A program made the position numbers and the translations under genes. 64,000 nt of DNA from a virus: positions 1 through 64,000 of the IMG/VR virus record IMGVR_UViG_3300042090_000646, one strand, 5' to 3'. Each line of letters starts with the position of its first letter. The stretch's first letter is position 1. Below are positions 7,501-14,775 of the stretch, in pieces. Below the pieces are notes generated by a model. The model was not told where the DNA came from. It saw nothing but the letters and a program-made list of their open reading frames with translations, and made no database searches.

Positions 7501-10434
7501 GCTGTCCCCGGCGTCCCCGTCCTCCGGGGCGATCCCGGCGCCGAGGTTGACCGTGGCAATCTCCGGGTCAATCTTGGGCGGCTCGGGGCCCAGCTTGGAC
7601 AGGGCGGCCTCGAACTTGGCCCGGTGGCTGTCGCCCTGCTGCTGGTGCCAGAAGTCCTTGAGCCCCTGGACGTGGCTATGGGTCAGCTCCCCGACCGGAA
7701 TGTAGGCGGCCTGGAGGCGGGGATCCTGGGCCAGGGCCCGGTGCATTGCCTCATGGAAATTGGGATCCTCTTGCACCCGCTGGCCCTGAAGGGTCTGCCC
7801 GGACTCCTCGGGGTTGGCCTTGAAATAGCCGTCCATCATGGGCGCCAGGTAACCGGCCAGGTCGTCGGCGTTGGCGGCAACTCCGTCCTTGTGCAGGGGG
7901 ACCAGCTCGGCCAGAACCTGGTGCAGGGCCTCCGGGTCGGCGACCTGAGTGGAATAGGCGCTGGCCACGATGTCCTCGGGTCTTTCCCCATCGGCGAGCC
8001 GGGCTCCCATCCAGGTCTTGAGCTTGACCTTCATGGCCTCGGGGCCGTCCCCGTCCTGTATGCCATGCTGCCGCTGGAACTCGGGCAGCTCCAGCTCGGG
8101 GTTGGAGTAGCGGTCGGCGAGCCGGTTGGCGAACCCCGGTGGAATCCAGTTCTCCTCATCCTGCTGGCCACCCTTGATGGACAGGGCCGCCTCCCGCTCG
8201 CCCAGGGCCGCGCAGTCGACCGGATGGATCAGCGCGTCCATGGCTTCGCCTTTGGCGGTCAGGATCGCCTCGCCGTCCTCATGCTCAATGGTGTAGCTGC
8301 CCTCGGGCATCCCCAGGGCGGCGGCGGTGAGGATGGCCTTCTCCGGGGTCATCCGGCCAAGGGGGATGCTCTGCTCGTTCCGGGGGGTGCCCTCGAGGGC
8401 GGCGATCAGGGCGGCGCGGGCTTCCAGGCGCCCCAGGGCGCCCCCCAGCATCCGCCGGGCCTCCTCTAGGGCGCCCACCTTGTTCTTCTGGATCTCGACG
8501 GCGGTGGGGAGGTCGTGGGCCACCTCCACCAACTCCTGGTCGTATTCGGCGGCCTTGGCGCGGAGGGCCTGGGCGTCCTCGGTTACCTTAGGCAATACCT
8601 CCTCCTGCTCCTTGAGATGGTGATGCTCCAGGGCCTCCAGGACCGCTTGCTGGTCCTCATGGCTGAAGTTCTGCCGGATGCCCCTGGCGACGATCTGCGC
8701 GGCGGCCTCCGGCCCCAGGCACTCGACCACGTCCCGGTCGATCAGGCCCTGTCCCAGGGCCGCCAGCCCAACATCGTGGAGGAGGTCGAAGGCCCCGGCC
8801 CCCCGGCTCTGGTGCATCCCTTCCAGTTCATTGCTTTTGAATGGGTCGATCTCGCTGTTCTCTGGCCACCGCTCGCCGACCTCCTCCAGGAATCCCCGGA
8901 CATGGTCGGTCAGGAGCTGTTCGTGGAGGGACTGGACCAGGGCCTCATGCTCGTCCGGGGTGGAGACTGCCATCTGGTAGCCGGGCTCGAAGGTGATCCC
9001 CTTGCGTTTGGCGAGCTGCTCCTTGTAGACGCCCCGGAGGGCCTGGCGGGCCTTCAGGATGCGGGCGTAGTCCTTGTTGGCATCCAGGGCGGCCTTGACC
9101 GCCTCCACGGCGGCGGCGGTCTTCTGCGCGGCCAGCTCCTTGGTCGCCTTGTGAACCTCCATGTTGGCTGCCAGGGCCTCCGGGGTCTGCCCGGCCTTGG
9201 CGCCCTTGGGCGCCTTTCCCAGGAGCGCCCGGACCTCATCCACCTTGGCCATAAGCTTCTCGGTGGTCATCCCGGCCTTGGCCGCCCGCTCCGCCAACTT
9301 CTGGTCATAGCCGGGGCCGCCCTTGGGACCGGCCTCGGCCAGGATCTGTTCCAGGTCCATGGGCGCGGAGGAGCCCACCACAGAGAGCCCTGCGGCACCC
9401 CTGGCCTCGGCGTCCAGCATGACCTTCTTCTCGACGTCGGCGGCGACCTTTTTGGCCTCCCGGAGGAGGGTCCGGTGCAGCTCGGCCTGGGCCTTCGGGT
9501 CCTCGGCCTGGCCGTCCTGGGCGGCCTCGGGGCCCAATGTCTCCTTGATGAAATCCTTCTCGGCCTTTCTGCGCTCCGCCCGGCCGCCCTCGGTGGCCTC
9601 CTTCTCCTTGGCCAGCTCGTCCGGGGTCAGGCTGGCCTTGCGCTTCATTTCTGCCTCGCGCCTCATCTTGGCGTTGGCCTTGGAAGTCTCCTTCCACTTA
9701 GCCGGGTCCAGCTTGTTGAGTCGGAGCCCGTTGAGCTTCCCTTTGGCCCCGCCGATCACCCGCGCAGTTCCATGGCTGCCGGGGATCATGTGGATCAGGA
9801 CCGGGGTGGCCTTGCCGTCGCCGTGGTGCATGGCGATCCAGTGGTCTCCCGGCTGGAGCGGGGGATGGTCTCCGCCCTTGGCGATGGTCCGGGTGGAATT
9901 CTCGTCGGAAAGCCATTCCTTGAATTCATCAATCGAGTGTTCGGCGATAGAGCCCAGCCCGCGCCAGCCCGGAGAGTAGTTGTCCAGGTAGCCACCGGCC
10001 GCCTCGGGCGCGGAGTCCCAGCCAAGCATGACCTTGTGCTCATCAAATTCGCCAGAAGTGGGGTCCACTTGGTTGACGATAAACACGCGGTCGCTAGCCG
10101 TATTGGGGCCGATGAAGACGTCCACCCCATCCCCGTCCGCCCCAATCCGGCGTTCGCAGAATCCGTAATGATTGACCATTCTTACGGACCATTTGGTCCC
10201 GTTTGGATCCACCCCGCTCCGGATACTCCCAGCGGGGTTCTCAATGGCAATGGGGATACCCTGAACGACCAGGTGCCCCCGTTTGCCGCCCTCCCATGGC
10301 TCGGCCTTGGCCGCCTGGGCGTCGATGTCCGGAGAGGTGAATGGCTTGGGCTTGATCTCCGGGAACCACCCCACCGGCATCATCCAGCCGGTCTCTCCGG
10401 TGTCCTGGTCGGTGAAGGCGATGCCGGTGGTCAT
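4510..10434 (-). CDS. Giant phage polyvalent protein: pyrophosphatase-like domain plus SNF2-type helicase, interrupted by an intein
   Basis: 1,974-residue precursor, predicted to be 1,608 residues after splicing. Residues ~50-185 carry ENPAGSIRSGVDPNGTKW, GADGDGVDVFIGP and FDEHKVMLGWDS, matching the inorganic-pyrophosphatase-like domain described in phage polyvalent proteins. A long charged helical region follows (about 230-1110). The helicase begins with Walker A, GAG|SGKT, split by an intein after GAG (residues 1119-1484). It continues with Walker B DEAH (1617-1620), an SAT-like TGDP motif, and SNF2 motifs V/VI (SDAGATGLNLQHG, then QRTARIWRVGQ near 1902). Proteins of this architecture are thought to be packaged and injected with phage DNA; here that is inference. 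GAGG precedes the start. Confidence 0.85.
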   Translation of the reverse strand: MTTGIAFTDQDTGETGWMMPVGWFPEIKPKPFTSPDIDAQAAKAEPWEGGKRGHLVVQGIPIAIENPAGSIRSGVDPNGTKWSVRMVNHYGFCERRIGADGDGVDVFIGPNTASDRVFIVNQVDPTSGEFDEHKVMLGWDSAPEAAGGYLDNYSPGWRGLGSIAEHSIDEFKEWLSDENSTRTIAKGGDHPPLQPGDHWIAMHHGDGKATPVLIHMIPGSHGTARVIGGAKGKLNGLRLNKLDPAKWKETSKANAKMRREAEMKRKASLTPDELAKEKEATEGGRAERRKAEKDFIKETLGPEAAQDGQAEDPKAQAELHRTLLREAKKVAADVEKKVMLDAEARGAAGLSVVGSSAPMDLEQILAEAGPKGGPGYDQKLAERAAKAGMTTEKLMAKVDEVRALLGKAPKGAKAGQTPEALAANMEVHKATKELAAQKTAAAVEAVKAALDANKDYARILKARQALRGVYKEQLAKRKGITFEPGYQMAVSTPDEHEALVQSLHEQLLTDHVRGFLEEVGERWPENSEIDPFKSNELEGMHQSRGAGAFDLLHDVGLAALGQGLIDRDVVECLGPEAAAQIVARGIRQNFSHEDQQAVLEALEHHHLKEQEEVLPKVTEDAQALRAKAAEYDQELVEVAHDLPTAVEIQKNKVGALEEARRMLGGALGRLEARAALIAALEGTPRNEQSIPLGRMTPEKAILTAAALGMPEGSYTIEHEDGEAILTAKGEAMDALIHPVDCAALGEREAALSIKGGQQDEENWIPPGFANRLADRYSNPELELPEFQRQHGIQDGDGPEAMKVKLKTWMGARLADGERPEDIVASAYSTQVADPEALHQVLAELVPLHKDGVAANADDLAGYLAPMMDGYFKANPEESGQTLQGQRVQEDPNFHEAMHRALAQDPRLQAAYIPVGELTHSHVQGLKDFWHQQQGDSHRAKFEAALSKLGPEPPKIDPEIATVNLGAGIAPEDGDAGDSPEWTKWSAQRAALEAEYKESADKPTAWDQFVKDHQGTKGALGAIQEQMKGTLNEGFADHYHHVTGRQLQTAKVGERTGLGTALENQIRSLMPAAAAPFAGRKGTVKVDEGIHMSGKYAAQQRAVKAITQLKRMGLFYGAGCVYGGTRLHCEVTGQDRTFFDWWLSGERPVVASMAEDGQVVTQKASPVFVKGYEEMLRIRCSNGSEIFVTPRHLFLGVTGWVHAGDLICGSRIMGAPEGGDTTRDETLDQITRMIHPVCVPASGFALPVSLAPPASIPVQEFSLSPTDPSFVAGRLRDALASIPSELGYADGFEQALLGSILGCVPSVPLEGGQSFCHISPDFQGNCSACLRPDEGQPLGAQGDGQESPPSQGDVPGHTPQSSHRGDLGYGAGHTRSCRECAPPSRTHSTCPDMQKAHDEGSHDASGGKESLSHPHQTAVQSGSNSSLHRDRGDEVPRLKSEPSSMVGLLAWVSVLSVESAGFQVVFDITVPDSHTYIAQGLVNHNSGKTGIMLGALTTLHHDGKLKKAILAVPSVVQGQFGAESIRFVDPSTGFHVHARPGESYEQRLAAYRDPDQHAIVVTHQTLRDDTLQILGDHLGKGPEGARDFLMNTPPKEAAAAVKEAFTKAGIDFNALMVDEAHGALDREGKVDSVLSKVMDAHSHNSDYVTMATGDPLKNDVSEVWSNLNKIDPHRYPPESKDEFLRRFKNNTPLAKKSMAQELSRYWFNGRVDPGKDCYKSNLDVPLTDKQKAAVDQVELASGKLRTGAPDALKWARILAPKSFEGKPEADHAAIAERVRKAVGTMRESAMNRIINLDPEGGKMAEHVRIAKERIAQGKPVVIFSHNLQAVRAIQAAMEKAGIKATSLTGKDSSKDKAAKATAFNSGQADVIVMSDAGATGLNLQHGKCLIHHDLPATAMCHNQRTARIWRVGQKDNVESITLMADSPWEKNNMERVKHKGVLGEIFQDPTDYLDDAGLAGDLKAIRARAAQNKAA
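6071..6077 (+). promoter_or_regulatory. Ribosome binding site of the antisense HNH gene
   Basis: GAAAGGA lies 9 bases before ATG 6087. It falls within DNA that on the other strand encodes the C-terminal splicing part of the intein, and supports independent translation of the plus-strand gene. I see no convincing promoter between 5986 and 6070. Confidence 0.6.
6087..6749 (+). CDS. HNH homing endonuclease-like protein encoded antisense within the intein
   Basis: 220 aa with its own Shine-Dalgarno. An N-terminal helix-turn-helix (ISDEELRRLYHDVGMSSTQI, residues ~12-50) precedes an HNH core: NGYVLLHTPNHPDANSGGYV, EHRLVMEEILGRRL, PHRDGDKQNNSPENLEIY and a final H140. The C-terminus has three WTPE-type repeats resembling NUMOD DNA-binding modules. 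The fold and order match phage HNH_3 homing endonucleases. The usual HH pair is P117-H118 here; the first His normally helps bind the metal, and a CAT-to-CCT change would explain the proline. The gene lies wholly inside the intein-coding segment, on the opposite strand, where intein endonuclease domains normally sit. Expression and activity are unproven. Confidence 0.85.
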   Translation: MPKGRPCSKVLISDEELRRLYHDVGMSSTQIGRLFDVDGSVILYHLKRRGIPRREPSACLGKLNGSWRGGRILDKNGYVLLHTPNHPDANSGGYVREHRLVMEEILGRRLGPQEVVPHRDGDKQNNSPENLEIYGKNSDHLREELMGRIPEWTPEGLARIRQHIPAPMVWTPERHEAARQRMRDRWAKGKIPGRVWTPEEREKQAERTQKRARKPDGSFE

Positions 10435-10604
10435 GGGTGCCTCAAAAATTAGGCTTGAAAATTCAGGGGGGAGATAGCATCCTTCTGGTCAGGGAACCCG
10501 GCCTGAAGACTAGAAAAACGCCGGGCTGGTCGGGAGGGTCACCCAAGGGTGGCTATTCTATGTGGGGGAGCCGGAGGTCGATCCGGGTTGGCGTCCCACC
10601 AGGT

Positions 10605-11222
10605 TCATGGGTTCCCACTGATTTTCAAATAACGCCCAAGGTTGAGCGTAGTTGAATCGACCAAGCCGCCGCTTCGGAGTGAGTTCAGGGTGCCCATACC
10701 TTTCTCCGTGAAGTTGACCCGCACCACGAACTTCTGCCTGACGGTGTCACCTGCCTCGTAGACATAGATCAGGCTGGGATCTTCCTTATCCCACAGGATG
10801 GCCTTCGGGTTGGCCAGGGTTGTAGGCAGTCCCTTGATGGCCTCCAGTCCGACTCCACGGCCTTTGGACGCCTTCCATTCGCTCAGGATATGTTGGATCC
10901 GGCTCCTGGTTGCCACAATGTCATTCGTGGCCAAAGGGGCCTTCTTGTTATTGGCCATCCAGGAACGGACAATCTCGTTCACTTCTCCGATCACCGCTGC
11001 GTCTTTCATGCCTGCCGTCCCGGTGGCAACCTGATCTACCCATCTTTCCCATTCGGCTTGGTGCTGCGGAATGGTGTGGTGGGGCTGGACCTTGTTATGG
11101 ACCCAGACGATGGCTCCGCGTCGATGCTGGGTGTAATCCGACTTGGCCACAGGTCGGCTACCTGTGGATGACATGTGCGCCTCCGTGGCGAGCTGCCAGA
11201 GCAGGAACCCTGCCGGTTCCAT
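10605..11222 (-). CDS. Hypothetical protein, possible PBECR-type nuclease-like domain
   Basis: 205 aa; ATG at 11222 overlaps the upstream stop (TGATG). The C-terminal half reads ILSEWKASKG, LPTTLANPKAILWDKEDPSL, IYVYEAGDTVRQKFVVRVNF. This pattern (Leu-Pro, Asn-Pro-x-x-Ile, then two strands) resembles the barnase/EndoU/colicin-like nuclease fold often found as a module of phage polyvalent and head proteins. The match is weak and no catalytic residue is certain. An internal ATG at residue 17 is an alternative start. Neighbours are polyvalent and hypothetical genes. Confidence 0.55.
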   Translation of the reverse strand: MEPAGFLLWQLATEAHMSSTGSRPVAKSDYTQHRRGAIVWVHNKVQPHHTIPQHQAEWERWVDQVATGTAGMKDAAVIGEVNEIVRSWMANNKKAPLATNDIVATRSRIQHILSEWKASKGRGVGLEAIKGLPTTLANPKAILWDKEDPSLIYVYEAGDTVRQKFVVRVNFTEKGMGTLNSLRSGGLVDSTTLNLGRYLKISGNP

Positions 11223-11776
11223 CAGTCCACCAGGTCGGTCTTGGGATCGACTTTCCTCCGCTTGGGTTCGTCGTGCCCCGGGAGAGTCAGTTCCTTGCCG
11301 GGAAGCCTGAAGCCGTTTCTCTTGTGGGGGACGTCGGTGCCCTGAGAGAAAGGTGGATCGTCCCCCTCCTCCAGAAGGCCCTGGCGCGTGGCCTGCCCAT
11401 AAGCATCCGTGGCCTCCTGCCAGTTAAGAAATCCGTCCGGCATCTTGCCGACCCGACCCGGAGTTTCGGGGTCCAGGATGCTGGCCTTCAGGATGGTGCG
11501 CTCGGACTCGGGGACTGGACGACCGTCGTCCATCCATTCCAGGAGCCGGGTAGCCATGGCACGGCCGCGCTTGCTGTCGCCCTGGCTGGACTTAAGGATG
11601 GTGCGGAGACGGTCCATGGGCATCCCTGCCATCACGGCGCCATGGATGGCCTCGGCGGCACCGGCACTCTCCGGGAGGTCCTGGAGGGCCTTGAGCATGG
11701 TCCTGGGCGTTTGGGTAGCCATGGCCAGGGCGCGAATGGCTGCAAGAAATCGGATTTCGAGAGAACGGGTATCCAT
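11222..11776 (-). CDS. Hypothetical protein, 184 aa
   Basis: Mostly helical first 90 residues (LEIRFLAAIRALAMATQTPR, and on), then a disordered charged tail (GKELTLPGHDEPKRRKVDPK). Its stop overlaps the start of the next gene. No domain recognised. It lies between a tail/virion-like DUF2793 protein and the nuclease-like protein, so a virion-associated role is possible. Confidence 0.6.
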   Translation of the reverse strand: MDTRSLEIRFLAAIRALAMATQTPRTMLKALQDLPESAGAAEAIHGAVMAGMPMDRLRTILKSSQGDSKRGRAMATRLLEWMDDGRPVPESERTILKASILDPETPGRVGKMPDGFLNWQEATDAYGQATRQGLLEEGDDPPFSQGTDVPHKRNGFRLPGKELTLPGHDEPKRRKVDPKTDLVD

Positions 11777-11806
11777 GGTGTCTCCGGATGCTGCGGGGCT
11801 GCTGGC

Positions 11807-12331
11807 TTAGAAGGTGGAGCAGGAGACCCTGTGCCAGAGGTTGGTTCCGTAGCAGAAGTAGAGGTAGCTAGCGTCCGCCGCCATCTGCCCCCTCACTCCC
11901 GAGGAAGTGGCCGTGGTGGGGGGAGTGGTGAGGAAGGAGACGGTGGCCTGCTGCCACGTCCCGGAGGACTGATAGGTCATCTCGGCACCGATGTCCTGGA
12001 CGTAGAACTGCATCCCTACCTTGGGCATCACGAAATCCCATTCATTCTGGTAGGGGCAGGGCACACCATCCTTGACGATGGCCGGATTGCAGATGGCCAG
12101 ATTCCCGGCCTGCCCGGACCAGACGCCCGTGGCACCCGTGGGGACGATATACATATCGCCCTGGTTGGGACCGACGGGGGGAGTGACGGTTGAGGCACTC
12201 TTGGGGCCGCCGTGCAGGATGGCGTCCAGGAGCATCATGGCGGAAGAGATGTCGCCGTTGGCTCCGACCATGGTGGGGAGTTTCAGGGAGGGAGTGACCT
12301 TGTTGGGGGTCTGGGTGGCAAGAATAGGCAT
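11807..12331 (-). CDS. DUF2793-like phage structural protein
   Basis: 174 aa from ATG 12331, chosen because AAGGAG lies 7 bases upstream; the frame is open 13 codons further. The middle has the DUF2793-type pattern: PPVGPNQGDMYIVPTGATGV, WSGQAGNLAICN and NEWDFVMPKVGMQFYVQD. Proteins of this family occur in tail-fibre/virion regions. The C-terminus, GVRGQMAADASYLYFCYGTN, then LWHRV, matches a short beta unit common at the ends of phage fibre-type proteins. It is likely a virion surface or tail component, although it lies away from the main tail block. Confidence 0.65.
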   Translation of the reverse strand: MPILATQTPNKVTPSLKLPTMVGANGDISSAMMLLDAILHGGPKSASTVTPPVGPNQGDMYIVPTGATGVWSGQAGNLAICNPAIVKDGVPCPYQNEWDFVMPKVGMQFYVQDIGAEMTYQSSGTWQQATVSFLTTPPTTATSSGVRGQMAADASYLYFCYGTNLWHRVSCSTF

Positions 12332-12421
12332 GGGCGGCTCCTTGGCGGGTTCGGGTCCTAGAATCCTCACCGTGCCAGGGAGTCCGCCCTGTTCCGTGTC
12401 TGGCCCAGCCCTATCCGGCCC

Positions 12422-12814
12422 CTATCGCCGCATAAAACTGCCCTCATCCCATTCATCCCAAGGGAGAAACTCGGCACCGGCCGAGGGACTGGGAAACAGC
12501 CTCGATCTCTGGAGGGCGTTCATTGCGGACCAGCATCGCAGATAGGCATCGTGGCGATCACCCTCCCGCACACTCGATTTAAAATTGCAGTAATCGATGT
12601 TCATGACTTCCTCAGCCATGACACTGGCGATGATCTTGCGCGGAATTAGACTGCGGAATCGGTAATCTCGGTTGGGTGTCTCCTTCACCCTGGCCTTTGG
12701 AAACACGCGCTCGATATCTCCCTTTACCCGCGCCCGCACCAGGAGTCTCCCCTTGGGGTCCGGGATCGTGGTCTCCACGATAGATAGGAACGCTCGATTA
12801 AGACACACCCACAT
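12422..12814 (-). CDS. Hypothetical protein, 130 aa
   Basis: Start supported by GGAGGTG 4-5 bases upstream of ATG 12814. The N-terminal half is strand-rich (MWVCLNRAFLSIVETTIPDP, LLVRARVKGDIERVFP). The centre holds basic segments (RDYRFRSLIPRKIIA) and the end is acidic and aromatic (LPWDEWDEGSFMRR). No family recognised. It is the first gene behind the promoter at 12850-12877. Confidence 0.6.
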   Translation of the reverse strand: MWVCLNRAFLSIVETTIPDPKGRLLVRARVKGDIERVFPKARVKETPNRDYRFRSLIPRKIIASVMAEEVMNIDYCNFKSSVREGDRHDAYLRCWSAMNALQRSRLFPSPSAGAEFLPWDEWDEGSFMRR

Positions 12815-12849
12815 TCACACCTCCACAAAGCGGTTGCAGCCGCACAACC

Positions 12850-12877
12850 AATATGTGCCATTTGGCCCTAAAGTCAA
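12850..12877 (-). promoter_or_regulatory. Sigma70-like promoter for the minus-strand block
   Basis: TTGACT (12877-12872) and CATATT (12855-12850) are 16 bases apart on the minus strand, upstream of the 12422-12814 gene. The -35 box is identical to that at 4245-4240. It lies in a low-GC gap between divergent genes. Confidence 0.5.
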
Positions 12878-12901
12878 GGGGTTGATTTAGAGGCTTGCCA
12901 G

Positions 12902-12921
12902 GGATCACCCATGGGGGATCC
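12902..12921. repeat. 20-bp near-perfect palindrome between divergent genes
   Basis: GGATC-A-CCCATGGG-G-GATCC pairs with itself except for one A/G mismatch. It lies 21 bases before the plus-strand gene at 12943, so it could be an operator or a leader hairpin. Confidence 0.45.
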
Positions 12922-12942
12922 TGTCCTTTTCGGAGGTGTCAC

Positions 12943-13113
12943 ATGCTGAACTTCTTCTATGGTGTCATCGCTGGCCTGGTCGTGGGCATCCCTGCCGGCG
13001 GCTTCATCTTGCGCCGGAACCCGGCCAAGGCCGGTGCGGTCCTGACTGGCATCCAGGCAGCCGGAGCCCAGGCCCAGGCGGATACCGCCAAGATCGAGGC
13101 TGCCGCCAAGTAG
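12943..13113 (+). CDS. Small membrane protein, 56 aa
   Basis: ATG 12943 has GGAGGTG upstream. One N-terminal transmembrane segment (FFYGVIAGLVVGIPAGGFIL) is followed by a basic boundary (RRNPAKAG) and an Ala/Gln-rich helix. It resembles the small single-pass proteins common in phages. It is the only plus-strand gene in the left 21 kb apart from the HNH gene, and forms a single-gene unit with its own terminator. Function unknown. Confidence 0.7.
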   Translation: MLNFFYGVIAGLVVGIPAGGFILRRNPAKAGAVLTGIQAAGAQAQADTAKIEAAAK

Positions 13114-13157
13114 ATCACCGGGGCGTCTGCCCCATTCCCCGCCAGAGGATCTCTGGT

Positions 13158-13186
13158 GCCCCTGGGGCTCTACAGGGGCTTTTTTA
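13158..13186 (+). terminator. Rho-independent terminator
   Basis: Stem GCCCCTG/CAGGGGC with an 8-base loop, followed by TTTTTT. It lies 45 bases after the small membrane-protein gene and before the end of the convergent NUDIX gene. Confidence 0.85.
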
Positions 13187-13189
13187 TGC

Positions 13190-14317
13190 CTAGAACCCCA
13201 GTTCCTCCCACCAGTTGGCTGGTTCCGTGAAGTCACCGGAGGAAGTGCCCTTGGGTAGTGGGATGGTCCATTTCGGTTTGGGCGCGGGCCCGGCGCCAAG
13301 GGCCTCCGCGAGACCATAATCTGGGTCCTTGTGCAAAACGTTATAGAGCAGACTTCGGGGCACCAGGGAAACGGCCTGGGTTTCCCAGCCACAGTCGGAG
13401 GGGGTCCCTCCAACCCGCTTGGCTGTGTAGTATCGGGCGGTGGTGGTGGAGCGTTCCACATCCATGAGCCAGCCGGTGATCTGGACCTTCAGGCCGCTCT
13501 CCTCGAAGGCTTCACGGATGGCGGTTGCCTGGAGTGGGTCGTCGGCATCGACATGGCCCTTGGGAAATGTCGCTCTATATCCCCCAAAGCCGTTGGAGGG
13601 GTGGATGATCCAAATCCGACCATCCGGTTCTTCGATAATGACTCCAGCAGCGGGAGCCTTCTTGGCGTCAAGGGCCGGCTCATCCAGCCAGGGGTCCTGG
13701 CCGTCGACTTCAGCCCATGCCTCGTCTGTGGTGGGATGGTCCGTCCAAGGAGCCAGCTTCACCTTGTTGAGGGTCTTGGGCGCGTCTCCGCCAGGAAGGA
13801 AGGTGGCAATGGCATCCTTGTCCTTCCAGGTATCGTCTCCGGTGGCTTGTGAAGGTTCCCTGATGTAGGCGTCGTTTCCGTGTTCGTCCTTCTTGGGGTG
13901 CAGCTTGGCATGGGGGTTGTTTTTCAGAAACAGATCCAGCTTCTCTTCGTGGGTCAGTTTGGGAAGAAGGGGCGCTTGGGAATGGTCTTCCTTGTGCCAG
14001 ACCCAGGGCTTCTTGGGAGCGGGCTGGGCCGGGGTTTCGCTCACCTTGCCGTATTTGTTGGGCGCCTTGAATGGTTCAGACCAGGCTCCCGGTTTGGTGG
14101 TGCCGAAATGGTTGTCCTTCCATGGCTGATCCGGATGATGGTGAATTTTGTCGTCTGGGTTCTTGATGACCGGCACGGGCCCGGGGTTGATTGGCTTGAG
14201 CTGCTTAGGGGCGTTCTTGAGTGGCTCCGGAGCGGCTGCTGCCCGCTTGTCATCATGCTCCGGAACCCACACCCGCTTGCCATTGAAGTTGCGAAAGAAC
14301 CCTTTGACTTCCCTCAT
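13190..14317 (-). CDS. NUDIX hydrolase-domain phage protein
   Basis: 375 aa from ATG 14317, which overlaps the upstream stop (TGATG). The first residues, EVKGFFRNFNGKRVWVPEH, carry the R-x-x-NGK-x-V module shared with neighbouring large proteins. A Pro/Lys-rich linker follows (about 30-190). The NUDIX domain lies near residues 225-330, with the Nudix box GHVDADDPLQATAIREAFEE then SGL at ~254-276. It fits Gx5Ex7REUxEExGU except that the first Glu is Asp. NUDIX enzymes cleave nucleoside diphosphate-linked substrates such as ADP-ribose or NAD(H). The next-but-one gene carries ADP-ribosyltransferase features, which suggests but does not prove an ADP-ribose substrate. Confidence 0.8.
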   Translation of the reverse strand: MREVKGFFRNFNGKRVWVPEHDDKRAAAAPEPLKNAPKQLKPINPGPVPVIKNPDDKIHHHPDQPWKDNHFGTTKPGAWSEPFKAPNKYGKVSETPAQPAPKKPWVWHKEDHSQAPLLPKLTHEEKLDLFLKNNPHAKLHPKKDEHGNDAYIREPSQATGDDTWKDKDAIATFLPGGDAPKTLNKVKLAPWTDHPTTDEAWAEVDGQDPWLDEPALDAKKAPAAGVIIEEPDGRIWIIHPSNGFGGYRATFPKGHVDADDPLQATAIREAFEESGLKVQITGWLMDVERSTTTARYYTAKRVGGTPSDCGWETQAVSLVPRSLLYNVLHKDPDYGLAEALGAGPAPKPKWTIPLPKGTSSGDFTEPANWWEELGF

Positions 14318-14775
14318 CACCCCTCCCCAGTCAGGAGGAACTTCACAGCACTCTGGGTCACCGTCTGGAGCTGGGCGCCGACCTGGCCCTTCCAGGTTCC
14401 GGTGTGGAGATCGTTGGCGGCCTGGATGACCTGGGTGGAGAGCCAGAGGAAAAACGCTTCTCCAGGATCCTGATTGCCGTTCTCGAACTTGACGGCGGCC
14501 CGGATGTGGGCGCCCAGGCGGTTGGGGGAGTTCCATTCGGTAACGTAGTAGGCTGGGTCGTTGCCCATAAAGGCCCGGCCCAGGGCTGTGGCCTTGGCCC
14601 GGATGGCGTCCATGGATGCCTCCCTGGTGGCCTCCTCGCGCCCGAAGGCTTCGTAGTCCTTTAGAACATCCATGATGAATTTCTGGACCAGGACGGTCAC
14701 GTCACCAAGGGTGCAGAGTGCGACCTTGCCCCCGGGTTCGTGCTGGAAATTGAGCCCTTCGCGGAACTCGCTCAT
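14317..14775 (-). CDS. Hypothetical helical protein, 152 aa
   Basis: ATG 14775 overlaps the stop of the 993-aa gene (ATGA). The sequence is almost all helical (VTVLVQKFIMDVLKDYEAFG, ATREASMDAIRAKATALGRA) with a conserved-looking NSPNRLGAHIRAAVKFENGN segment. No family recognised. Tight coupling to the kinase/ADP-ribosyltransferase protein and the NUDIX protein suggests a shared role or co-packaging. Confidence 0.6.
   Translation of the reverse strand: MSEFREGLNFQHEPGGKVALCTLGDVTVLVQKFIMDVLKDYEAFGREEATREASMDAIRAKATALGRAFMGNDPAYYVTEWNSPNRLGAHIRAAVKFENGNQDPGEAFFLWLSTQVIQAANDLHTGTWKGQVGAQLQTVTQSAVKFLLTGEG

Noticed and set aside
6862-10452. Long plus-strand open frames (535 and 645 codons) opposite the polyvalent gene
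   Set aside because: No conserved domain or ribosome site; the minus strand carries the pyrophosphatase-like and helicase protein. Unlike these, the frame at 6087-6749 has an HNH domain and its own ribosome site.
12422-14317. tRNA genes or an integrase attachment site in the divergent gap
   Set aside because: No cloverleaf-like sequence or integrase was seen here or elsewhere in the window; by eye I may miss a divergent tRNA, so this is absence of evidence only.
14318-14536. N-terminal extension of the NUDIX gene
   Set aside because: The added residues are Arg/Pro-rich shadow sequence; the ATG at 14317 overlaps the upstream stop and begins the conserved NGK module.
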